NCBI RefSeq assembly: GCF_013409985.1
Contig: NZ_JACCBY010000002.1
Location: forward strand, 124,001-188,000
DNA from: Sphingomonas melonis
GTDB taxonomy: Bacteria; Pseudomonadota; Alphaproteobacteria; Sphingomonadales; Sphingomonadaceae
DNA: 64,000 bases
Direction of reading: 5' to 3'
Shown: piece after piece, positions 10,315 through 17,932 of the stretch
Position numbering within the stretch: position 1 is the stretch's first letter
How the letters are laid out: the number at the start of each line of letters is the position of its first letter
Program-made: the position numbers and the translations under genes
The notes under the pieces: generated by a model
What the model was told of the DNA's origin: nothing
Databases searched by the model: none
What the model saw: the letters and a program-made list of their open reading frames with translations, nothing else

Positions 10315-10695
10315 TCACGCCTGCCAGCGCATCGCATCGATGCTCCAGCGCCCGCCGCCGGCGGCGGCAAGGTACAGGAACGCAAAGCAATACAGGATCG
10401 CCGCCTCGCCGCCGTTGGCCAGCGGCAGCAGGCCCTGCGGCGCATGCGCCAGGAAATAGGCGACCGCCATCTGGCCGGACAGCAGGAAGGCGACCCGGCG
10501 CGTCGCCAATCCCAGCGCGATCAGCGCCCCGCCGACCAGTTCGAGCACCCCCGCGACGGTGAGCAAGGGGTTGAGCGGCATCGGAAAGGGCGGCAGCGCG
10601 AAGAACTTCGACACGCCATGGCTGAAGAACAGCAGGCCGAAGACGAAGCGAAATACGCTGAGCAGCTGGGGCGACCAGCGGGCGGGGAAGGGCAT
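10315..10695 (-). CDS. DoxX-family integral membrane protein
   Basis: 126 residues from the ATG at 10695 (AAAGG about 9 bases upstream); a longer frame to 10785 lacks a better start. Four hydrophobic segments are visible (LLSVFRFVFGLLFFSHG, LLTVAGVLELVGGALIALG, VAFLLSGQMAVAYFLAH and ILYCFAFLYLAAAG), with the conserved HGVSKFF motif of DoxX proteins after the first. Members sit in the inner membrane. Some act with thiol or oxidoreductase partners, but no such partner is adjacent here. Function is therefore only by family. Confidence 0.88.
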   Translation of the reverse strand: MPFPARWSPQLLSVFRFVFGLLFFSHGVSKFFALPPFPMPLNPLLTVAGVLELVGGALIALGLATRRVAFLLSGQMAVAYFLAHAPQGLLPLANGGEAAILYCFAFLYLAAAGGGRWSIDAMRWQA

Positions 10696-10781
10696 GACGG
10701 GGGACCTTTCGTTGTCGGCCCGAAACATCGGCCATCCCGCCAGTGGCGACAATGCGAAGGGCCGAAACGGTCCGTTGCGGA

Positions 10782-11273
10782 TCACGCCTCGGGATAGCGA
10801 ACCGCGATCACCTCATACTCCTTCTCGCCCGCCGGCAGCAGCACGCGGCGCAGGTCGCCGGCGGTCGCACCGCGCAGCGCGCGCGCGATCGGCGCGTTCC
10901 AGCCGATCCGGCCAGCGCCCGCCTCGGCCTCGTCGTCGCCGACCAGCGTCAATATGCGTTCGTTGTCGTCCTCGTCGGCGATCGTCACCGTCGCGCCGAA
11001 CCAGACGCGGGTCCGGTCCTCGGCCCGCGCCGGATCGACGACCTTGGCCGCCTTCATCCGCTTCGACAGCCAGCCGAGCCGCCGGTCGATCTCGCGCAGC
11101 CGCTTGCGACCGTAGATATAATCGCCGTTCTCCGACCGGTCGCCATTGCCCGCCGCCCAGGCGATCGTCTCGACCAGCGCCGGCCGCTCGGTGCCGAACA
11201 GACGCTCATATTCCGCGCGCAGCACCGCATAGCCCGCGGGGGTGATGTAATTCGGCCGTTGCTCCATCGCCAT
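10782..11273 (-). CDS. greB: Transcription elongation factor GreB
   Basis: 163 residues. It has the N-terminal coiled-coil motif ERPALVETIAWAAGNGDRSE and YIYGRKRLREIDRRLGWLSKRM, with the acidic tip (D/E at the turn), then the FKBP-like C-terminal domain (FGATVTIADEDD, ARALRGATAGDLRRV). The YGRKRLREIDRR stretch separates GreB from GreA. It stimulates transcript cleavage by backtracked RNA polymerase. The start lies 3 bases after the lytic transglycosylase stop, so the two are probably co-transcribed; ATGs at 11273 and 11267 are both possible starts. Confidence 0.93.
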   Translation of the reverse strand: MAMEQRPNYITPAGYAVLRAEYERLFGTERPALVETIAWAAGNGDRSENGDYIYGRKRLREIDRRLGWLSKRMKAAKVVDPARAEDRTRVWFGATVTIADEDDNERILTLVGDDEAEAGAGRIGWNAPIARALRGATAGDLRRVLLPAGEKEYEVIAVRYPEA

Positions 11274-11276
11274 GGC

Positions 11277-13304
11277 TCAGCCCGGACGGCCCTTGCCGAG
11301 GTACCAGCTCGTATTCGCCGGCCCGCGGCTCTTCGCGCGCGCCGGATTGATGAGGTCGTAGACGACCGCATTCTCGATCACGCGCTGCACGTAGTTGCGC
11401 GTTTCCTGATAGGGGATCGCCTCGATCCAATCGACCATGTCGACCGCGCCGGTGCGGGGGTCGCCGTTGGCCCGCAGCCATTTGTTCACGTTGCCGCCAC
11501 CCGCGTTATACGCCGCGATGGCGAGCGGATAGCTGCCGTAGATGTTGAAGATGCGCTGGAAATAGCTCGATCCCAGCATGATCGACAGCTTCGGGTCGGT
11601 GGTCAGCGACGCGGGGTCGTAGGCGATGCCGATCTTGCCCGATTGCTCGCGCGCGGTGGCGGGCATCAGCTGCATCAGGCCGCGCGCGCCGGCATGGCTG
11701 ACCGCGGTCTTGTCGAACTGGCTTTCCTGCCGTGCGATCGCGTGGATCAGCGTCCAATTGTCTTCATAGCCGGCCGGCACCGCCACGGTCGGGAAGCCCG
11801 CCGCGGAATAGTCGCTCAGCCCGTTCTGCATCGCGCTGCGCCCGACCAGCACGCCGAGGTCGGGGCGCCCGATCTGCGTCGACAGCTCGGCGGCGAGCAG
11901 GTGATCGGTTGGCGTGGTCGCATCCGCGGCGATCTGGCGGATGAAGGCGGTCTGGTCCTGCCACTGGCCGATCTGACCCAGGAAGCGCGCCGCGCGCACC
12001 GTCTCGCGATTGGCGAACGCCTGCCGGACCTCGGGCGCGATCGCCGGGGTGCCGATCGCCGGCGGCGCGACCAGCGGTCGGCCGGTCCGCTCCAGCGCCA
12101 ATTGCCCGTAGAACTGGTCGCGATAGGTGGCGGCCTGGGCATAATAAGCCGCAGCCTCGGCCGACTTGCCGGCGGCCTCGGCGGCGCGACCGGCCCAATA
12201 AAAGCCCTTGGCGCGCGTCTGCGGCGCCTGCGATCCGCGACCGTAGCGCTCGAACATCACCATCGCATCCGCCGGCCGCCCGAGCTGCTTGAGCGCGGTC
12301 TGCCCGGCAAGCCAGACGAGGCTCGTATAATCGTCGCGCTCGCCATAAGGCTTGGTGGAGACGTCGGTGCCGGCGGGATAGGCATCGTCGACCTGCCGCG
12401 CGATGTCATAGGCGAGCTGATACTGGCCGTCCGCCGCCGCACCGCGCGCATTGGTCAGCAGCACCTCGTACCACGCCTCGACCGCGCCGGGCCGCGAGGC
12501 GAGGCTGCGCGGCCGCGCCAGCCAGTTGCGCGCGGTCGGCGAGGCGCCCGAATTGCGCAGCCACACCGCGCGATCCGCGACATAGCCCGGATCGCTGGCG
12601 AACTGGTCCTGCGTCCGCATCGCGAGGTCGGCGGCATTGGCGGCGTTGGTGCGGAAGGCGAGCCGCGCCTCGAACACCGGCCGTCGTGCCGGGCTGGTAT
12701 AGACGATCTGCCGCGCGGCGACGCCGGTCGCATTCTGCCACAGCAGCGCGTCCATCCGCGCGTCGTGATCGTCCGGCGTCAGCGCGCTGGCGAAGCCGGT
12801 CAGGATCGTCGCTTCGTCGTTCGCGGACAGCCCGCCCTTGCGCCAGGCGGCGCGCGCCGCGGCCTGTGCCTCGGCGACGCGACCGATCGCCTGATAGGCG
12901 CGTGCCTGCGCGACGAGCCCCGCCGCCGACTGCGGCGGGAAGCGGGTGAAGAAGGCGAGCACGCTGTTGGGCGAGGCATTGGCCGCCTGCCGTTCCGCGG
13001 CGCGGCGGTTGGCGGTCTGGCTGGGCCAGCCGGGATGCGCCATCAGGAAGCCGGCATAGCTGTCGAACGGCAGCGCGTCGGTCTGCTGGATCGTCTTCCA
13101 CTGCGCGATCGCGGCGGCGATCGCCCCGTCGGCGGGCGATTGCGGCGCCTGCGGCGACATGTTCGCCATCTGGGTGCGATAGCGTTCGAGCGCGTCGGGG
13201 CTGCTCGCCTGATTGCCGGGCAGGAGCTGCTGCTGTACGGGCGCCGCGGTCACTCCGGCGAAGGCGGCTATGAGGATCGAGATCGGCAGGCTGGTCGGGT
13301 GCAT
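11277..13304 (-). CDS. slt: Soluble lytic murein transglycosylase (Slt70 type)
   Basis: 675 residues from the ATG at 13304 with a signal peptide (LPISILIAAFAGVTAA). A long alpha-helical solenoid (about residues 60-490, repeated Ala-rich helical pairs) precedes a C-terminal SLT domain (about 500-640). That domain has the catalytic Glu in HAIARQESQF, the GARGLMQLMPATA motif and AIAAYNAGGGNVNKW. Slt enzymes cleave peptidoglycan glycan strands to 1,6-anhydro-muropeptides in the periplasm. It is divergent from dapA across 79 bases and is followed within 3 bases by greB. Confidence 0.94.
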   Translation of the reverse strand: MHPTSLPISILIAAFAGVTAAPVQQQLLPGNQASSPDALERYRTQMANMSPQAPQSPADGAIAAAIAQWKTIQQTDALPFDSYAGFLMAHPGWPSQTANRRAAERQAANASPNSVLAFFTRFPPQSAAGLVAQARAYQAIGRVAEAQAAARAAWRKGGLSANDEATILTGFASALTPDDHDARMDALLWQNATGVAARQIVYTSPARRPVFEARLAFRTNAANAADLAMRTQDQFASDPGYVADRAVWLRNSGASPTARNWLARPRSLASRPGAVEAWYEVLLTNARGAAADGQYQLAYDIARQVDDAYPAGTDVSTKPYGERDDYTSLVWLAGQTALKQLGRPADAMVMFERYGRGSQAPQTRAKGFYWAGRAAEAAGKSAEAAAYYAQAATYRDQFYGQLALERTGRPLVAPPAIGTPAIAPEVRQAFANRETVRAARFLGQIGQWQDQTAFIRQIAADATTPTDHLLAAELSTQIGRPDLGVLVGRSAMQNGLSDYSAAGFPTVAVPAGYEDNWTLIHAIARQESQFDKTAVSHAGARGLMQLMPATAREQSGKIGIAYDPASLTTDPKLSIMLGSSYFQRIFNIYGSYPLAIAAYNAGGGNVNKWLRANGDPRTGAVDMVDWIEAIPYQETRNYVQRVIENAVVYDLINPARAKSRGPANTSWYLGKGRPG

Positions 13305-13383
13305 GTGGACATCATACGGTCTCGACCCGTATCTGTCCTGAACGAAAATCCCGACCCGGCGCAGCAGGAGCCCGAAAAGTCCC

Positions 13384-14268
13384 ATGTTCTCTGGTTCCAT
13401 CCCCGCCCTGGTCACCCCCTTCGCCGACGGCGGGGCCTTCGACGAAACGGCCTATCGTGATCTTATAGACTGGCAGATCGCGGAGGGATCGTCGGCGCTG
13501 GTCCCCTGCGGCACCACGGGAGAGGCGGCGACGCTGACCGCCGACGAGCATTTCGGCATCGTCCGCATCTGCGTCGAGCAGGCGGCCGGCCGCGTGCCGG
13601 TGATCGCCGGCGCGGGCTCGAACGACACGCAGGTCGCCGCTGCCAACATCGCCCGCGCCAAGGATGCCGGCGCCGACGCCGCGCTGATGGTCCCGCCCTA
13701 TTACAACCGCCCGAGCCAGGACGGCATCTATCAGCATTTCGCGCATCTCGCCGAACGGTCCGAGCTGCCGATCGTGCTCTACAACGTGCCCGGCCGCACC
13801 GTCACCGACATCCAGCCGGCGACGCTGGTGCGGATCGTCACCGCCTTTCCCGAGATCTTCGTCGCGGTGAAAGACGCGAGCGGGGCGATCGCCCGCGTCT
13901 CGGCACATCGCGCCGGCTGCGGCCCGGACTTCGTCCAGCTGTCCGGCAACGACGATATGGCGTTGGCGTTCAACGCGATGGGGGGCGTGGGGTGTATCTC
14001 CGTCTCGGCCAACGTCGCCCCGCGTCTGTGCGCCGCCTTCCAGGCGGCGTGTCAGGCCGGCGATTATGCCGCCGCGCTGGCGTTGCAGGACCGGCTCTAC
14101 CCGCTGCACGACGCGTTGTTCTCGGATGCGTCGCCGGGGCCGGTGAAATATGCGATGACCCGCGTCCGGCCGGGCTTCCCGCAGGGCCTGCGCCTGCCGA
14201 TGACCTGGCCGTCGGAGGCGTCGCGGGCGGCGGTCGATGCCGCTCTCGCGCATGCGGGGCTCATCTAA
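13384..14268 (+). CDS. dapA: 4-hydroxy-tetrahydrodipicolinate synthase
   Basis: 294 residues, normal for DapA. It condenses pyruvate with aspartate semialdehyde in the lysine/diaminopimelate pathway. Visible motifs are the pyruvate-binding PCGTTGEAATL (residues 41-51), the catalytic Tyr133 in LYNVPGRT and the Schiff-base Lys163 in VAVKDASG. It is divergent from the lytic transglycosylase gene, so a diaminopimelate supply gene and a peptidoglycan-cleaving gene share a promoter region. It is followed by a long repeat-containing spacer before smpB. Confidence 0.96.
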   Translation: MFSGSIPALVTPFADGGAFDETAYRDLIDWQIAEGSSALVPCGTTGEAATLTADEHFGIVRICVEQAAGRVPVIAGAGSNDTQVAAANIARAKDAGADAALMVPPYYNRPSQDGIYQHFAHLAERSELPIVLYNVPGRTVTDIQPATLVRIVTAFPEIFVAVKDASGAIARVSAHRAGCGPDFVQLSGNDDMALAFNAMGGVGCISVSANVAPRLCAAFQAACQAGDYAAALALQDRLYPLHDALFSDASPGPVKYAMTRVRPGFPQGLRLPMTWPSEASRAAVDAALAHAGLI

Positions 14269-14431
14269 TCCGCCCTTGCGCTGGGAACCGCCCGGCGCAG
14301 CCGGGTGGTAGAGGGGGCGTTGCCGCATACGGCCAAACTTACCGTATCCTCCGTCACCGCTTTGCGGCGCCACCTCCGCCTGGCGGGCATATGGATGCGG
14401 TAATGAGGCTCCATCGGCTTCCTCCTCTTAC

Positions 14432-14540
14432 CCGTCACCCCGGACTCGCTCCGGGGTCCACCGTGCCGCAAGGCAACAGTGTCGGCTCAAGCCTTTCTCC
14501 CCGCCGCAGAGTGGACCCCGGACCAAGTCCGGGGTGACGG
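14432..14540 (+). repeat. 109-bp palindromic intergenic repeat, copy A
   Basis: Two 30-base inverted ends flank 49 bases. Each end is itself palindromic around CCCCGGACTCGCTCCGGGG or a close variant. The 412-base dapA/smpB gap (14269-14680) holds this copy plus conserved outer blocks: left GGTAATGAGGCTCCATCGG (from about 14400), right GGCTCAC to CCCTGCC (about 14560-14600). Near 14348-14377 there is also a copy of a second repeat (CTCCGTCACCGC.TTGCGGCGCCACCTCC). No gene was recognised in the gap. Confidence 0.9.
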
Positions 14541-14680
14541 AGCGGGGTTGGTAGACGGCGGGCTCACGCGGACGCCCACATGCCATCCCCCTGCCAAGGC
14601 GGGGCAAGGATCGGAGCGTCCAAACGATATAACCCGCGCCCGCTTCCCCTTGCCCGCAACACCTCCTACATCGCGCTCAC

Positions 14681-15163
14681 ATGTCGCGTCCCAAACCCGC
14701 CACCTTCGACAAGAAGAAGATCGTCGCCGAGAACCGCAAGGCCCGGTTCGAATATACCATCGACACCGTCTACGAGGCGGGCATCGCGCTCACCGGGACC
14801 GAGGTGAAGTCGCTGCGCTTCGGCGAGGGCAGCATCGCCGAAAGCTATGCCGAGGTGCGCGACGGATCGGTCTGGCTCGTCAACGCCAACGTCCCCGAGT
14901 TCAGCCACGGCAACCGCTTCAACCATGAGGCGAAGCGTCCGCGCAAACTGTTGCTGCACGAGCGTGAGATCAACAAGCTGCACGGCGCGGTCGCGCGTGA
15001 GGGCATGACGCTCGTGCCGTTGAGCGTCTATTTCAACGGTCGCGGCCGTGCGAAGGTCGAGCTGGCACTGGCGAAGGGCCGCAAGGACCACGACAAGCGC
15101 GCCGCGATCAAGGAGCGCGAATGGAAGCGCGAAGCCGGTCGCATTATGCGCGACCGCGGCTGA
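14681..15163 (+). CDS. smpB: SsrA-binding protein SmpB
   Basis: 160 residues, the full family length. Motifs are the N-terminal [39 protein letters not shown], the [12 protein letters not shown] stretch and the basic C-terminal tail [19 protein letters not shown], which inserts into the ribosome. SmpB delivers tmRNA to stalled ribosomes for trans-translation. A DUF2062 membrane protein gene follows 21 bases later on the same strand, an arrangement I also expect in other sphingomonads. The tmRNA gene itself was not seen in this window. Confidence 0.97.
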   Translation: MSRPKPATFDKKKIVAENRKARFEYTIDTVYEAGIALTGTEVKSLRFGEGSIAESYAEVRDGSVWLVNANVPEFSHGNRFNHEAKRPRKLLLHEREINKLHGAVAREGMTLVPLSVYFNGRGRAKVELALAKGRKDHDKRAAIKEREWKREAGRIMRDRG

Positions 15164-15184
15164 GCGGAGCGAAACGCGCACCGC

Positions 15185-15736
15185 ATGTTCCAGAAAAGCG
15201 TCGCCTGGTGTCGTCGCAACATGCCGACCCGCGAATCGATGGAATCGAACCGGTTGCTCCGGCCGGTCGCGCATCGCGTCATGGAGCCGGGGCTGTGGCG
15301 CTTCAATCGCCGCTCGGTGCCGCGCGGCGTCGCGCTCGGCATAGTCGCCGGCTTCCTCTTCCCGGTCGCGCAGATCGCGATCGCCGCGCTATTCGCGTTG
15401 CCGTTCCGCGCCAACGTGCCGGTCGCCGCACTCACCACCTTCATCACCAACCCGCTGACCACGCCCTTCCTGTGGTTCGTCGCCTACCGGATCGGCGCCT
15501 GGATGCTGCACAGCGATGCGCCCGCGATCGTCCAGCCGGTGGCGGAGGCGACCGACTGGCTGCATCGCGTCACCGGCGCGCTCGGCTGGCTGTGGGACAA
15601 GGGGCCGGCCTTCGCACTCGGCCTCGTGATCCTCACCAGCATCTGCGCCGCGCTCGGTTATGCGTTGAGCGCGCTCGGTTGGCGCCTGTGGATCGCACGC
15701 AAATGGCGTCACCGCCATGCGCCGAACCGCATTTGA
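15185..15736 (+). CDS. DUF2062 membrane protein
   Basis: 183 residues. The DUF2062 signature is visible: PRGVALGIVAGFLFPV with a hydrophobic segment, ALFALPFRANVPVAAL and NPLTTPFLWFVAYRIGAWML, then a last hydrophobic helix (FALGLVILTSICAALGYAL) and a basic cytoplasmic tail (RKWRHRHAPNR). It is probably an inner-membrane protein with three or four segments. Function is unknown for the family. It is 21 bases downstream of smpB and likely co-transcribed. Confidence 0.9.
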   Translation: MFQKSVAWCRRNMPTRESMESNRLLRPVAHRVMEPGLWRFNRRSVPRGVALGIVAGFLFPVAQIAIAALFALPFRANVPVAALTTFITNPLTTPFLWFVAYRIGAWMLHSDAPAIVQPVAEATDWLHRVTGALGWLWDKGPAFALGLVILTSICAALGYALSALGWRLWIARKWRHRHAPNRI

Positions 15737-15795
15737 CGCGCCGCGGCAAGCCGGTACAACATCCGAGATACCATATCATGAGACAGGGGGAAAAT

Positions 15796-17868
15796 ATGCG
15801 TAAACAGGTACTTGCTGCGATACTGCTCGCCTCGGCGGCATCCGGCGCGGTCTATGCGCAGAGTGCGTCGCGCACGACGACCTCCACCGCGACGGCGCCG
15901 GCCGCTCCCGGCAAGCCGAAGCTCGGCGATTTCGGGGTCGACCTCACCGCCATGGACCGCAAGGTCGCGCCCGGCGACGACTTCTACAATTACGTCAACG
16001 GCGCCTGGATGGCGCGCACCGAGATCCCCGCCGACAAGGCGAGCTGGGGCGGCTTCGGCATCCTGCGCGACCTGTCGGACCAGCGCACCCGCGCGGTGAT
16101 CGAAGGCGCGGCGGCAAGCCCGAGCAGCGACCCCGTCGCCGCCAAGATCGGCGACACCTATGCCGGCTTCATGGACGCCGCCGCGATCGAAGCCGCCGGT
16201 GCCGCACCGCTCAAGCCCTATCTCGCCAAGATCGCCACGATCCGCTCGCAGGCCGATCTCGCCAAGGCGTTCGGCGAGGCGACGATGCACGGCATCGACG
16301 TGCCGATCGGCGCCGGCGTGCAGCAGGACCTGAAGGACAATACGGTCTATGCCGTCTACCTCGGCCAGGGCGGCCTGGGCCTGCCCGACCGCGACTATTA
16401 CCTGAAGGACGACGCCAAGTTCGCCGAGGCGCGGACCAAATACGTCACCTACATCGCCGACATGCTGCGCATGGCCGGCCAGCCCGATCCGCAGGGCTCG
16501 GCGCAGCGCATCTACGATCTCGAAAAGCAGATCGCGCAGGCGCATTGGGATCGCGCCGAGCTGCGCCAGGTCGAGAAGGGCTATAACCCCGCGCAGGTCG
16601 CCGATCTCGCCACCAGCATGCCGGGCTTCGACTGGAAGGCGATGCTCGCCGCGCAGGGCCTCGGTGCGCAGACCCGCGTAATCGTCGGCCAGCCCTCCGC
16701 GCTGACCGGCATCGCCAAGATCGTCGCCGCGACGCCGCTGCCGGTGTGGCGCGAATATATGGCGTTCCACACCATCTCGAACGCCGCGCCTCTGCTGTCG
16801 TCGAACTTCGTCAACACGCAATTCGCCTTCTACGGCACGACGCTCAACGGTACCCCGCAGCTCAAGGAGCGCTGGAAGCGCGGCGTCGATCTGGTCAACG
16901 GCAGCCTCGGCGAGGCGGTCGGCCAGATCTACGTCCAGAAGTATTTCCCGCCCGAGGCGAAGGCCAAGGCGGACGAGCTGGTCCACAACCTCATCGTCGC
17001 GATGGACGCGCGTCTCGCCAAGCTCGAATGGATGGCGCCCGAGACCAAGGTGAAGGCGCGCGCCAAGCTCGCCGCCTTCACGCCGAAGATCGGCTATCCC
17101 GACAAGTTCCGCGACTATACCGCGCTGCGCGTCGTCAAGGGTGACGTGCTGGGCAACGCCGACCGCGTCGCCGAGTTCGAATACAACCGCCAGCTCAACA
17201 AGATCGGCAAGCCGGTCGACCGCAGTGAATGGTTCATGACGCCGCAGACGGTCAACGCCTACGCCAATCCGCTGATGAACGAGGTCGTCTTCCCGGCCGC
17301 GATCCTCCAGCCGCCGTTCTTCGACCCCAATGCCGACCCGGCGGTGAATTACGGCGCGATCGGCGCGGTGATCGGCCACGAGCTGAGCCACCATTTCGAC
17401 GATCAGGGCCGCAAGTTCGACCCCAAGGGCAATTTCGCCGATTGGTGGACCCCCGCCGACGTCCAGCGCTTCACCGCGCTGACCGACAAGGTCGTCGCGC
17501 AATATGGCGCCTACGAGCCGATCCCCGGCAGCCACGTCAACGGCAAGCTGACGCTGGGCGAGAACATGGCCGATCTTGCCGGCATCAACGTCGCCTATGA
17601 CGCCTACAAGCTGTCGCTGAAGGGCAAGAAGGCGCCGGTGCTCGACGGCTTCACCGGCGACCAGCGCTTCTTCATGGGTTTCGGTCAGGTCTGGCAGACC
17701 AAGGCGCGCGAGGCGTCGATCAAGAACCAGCTCACCACCGATCCGCACACCCCGGGCCAGTGGCGTGCCTATGTGGTCCGCAACCTCGACGCCTGGTATC
17801 CGGCGTTCGACGTGAAGCCGGGGCAGAAATATTATCTGGCCCCCGCAGACCGCATCAAGATCTGGTAA
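15796..17868 (+). CDS. M13-family zinc metallopeptidase (neprilysin/PepO type), first of tandem pair
   Basis: 690 residues from the ATG at 15796, with GGGGGA just upstream and a signal peptide ending near AVYAQ. The M13 N-terminal domain (VAPGDDFYNYVNGAWM) is followed by the catalytic domain with the zinc motif HELSHHFDDQG (about residues 528-538), the third ligand Glu in GENMADLAG (about 589) and the NAYANPLMNEVVFPAAIL substrate-binding region. M13 enzymes cut small peptides in the periplasm. The next gene is a clear paralogue in the same orientation, separated by a terminator, so this is a tandem duplication. Confidence 0.95.
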   Translation: MRKQVLAAILLASAASGAVYAQSASRTTTSTATAPAAPGKPKLGDFGVDLTAMDRKVAPGDDFYNYVNGAWMARTEIPADKASWGGFGILRDLSDQRTRAVIEGAAASPSSDPVAAKIGDTYAGFMDAAAIEAAGAAPLKPYLAKIATIRSQADLAKAFGEATMHGIDVPIGAGVQQDLKDNTVYAVYLGQGGLGLPDRDYYLKDDAKFAEARTKYVTYIADMLRMAGQPDPQGSAQRIYDLEKQIAQAHWDRAELRQVEKGYNPAQVADLATSMPGFDWKAMLAAQGLGAQTRVIVGQPSALTGIAKIVAATPLPVWREYMAFHTISNAAPLLSSNFVNTQFAFYGTTLNGTPQLKERWKRGVDLVNGSLGEAVGQIYVQKYFPPEAKAKADELVHNLIVAMDARLAKLEWMAPETKVKARAKLAAFTPKIGYPDKFRDYTALRVVKGDVLGNADRVAEFEYNRQLNKIGKPVDRSEWFMTPQTVNAYANPLMNEVVFPAAILQPPFFDPNADPAVNYGAIGAVIGHELSHHFDDQGRKFDPKGNFADWWTPADVQRFTALTDKVVAQYGAYEPIPGSHVNGKLTLGENMADLAGINVAYDAYKLSLKGKKAPVLDGFTGDQRFFMGFGQVWQTKAREASIKNQLTTDPHTPGQWRAYVVRNLDAWYPAFDVKPGQKYYLAPADRIKIW

Positions 17869-17882
17869 TCACGCGCTTTTCC

Positions 17883-17922
17883 GCCGCCCGCTCCACCCGG
17901 AGCGGGCGGCGTTTTCGTTTTT
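17883..17922 (+). terminator. Strong Rho-independent terminator between the two M13 genes
   Basis: A perfect 12-bp stem GCCGCCCGCTCC/GGAGCGGGCGGC with an ACCC loop is followed by GTTTTCGTTTTT. It ends only about 10 bases before the ATG of the second M13 gene, and that gene's GGGAG begins directly after the T-run. Confidence 0.92.
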
Positions 17923-17932
17923 GGGAGATGCT

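Noticed and set aside
10743..13460. Very long open frame (over 900 codons) on the plus strand opposite greB and slt
   Set aside because: Antisense to two clearly identified genes; composition is Arg/Ala/Gly-rich without any domain, a known artefact of GC-rich coding DNA.
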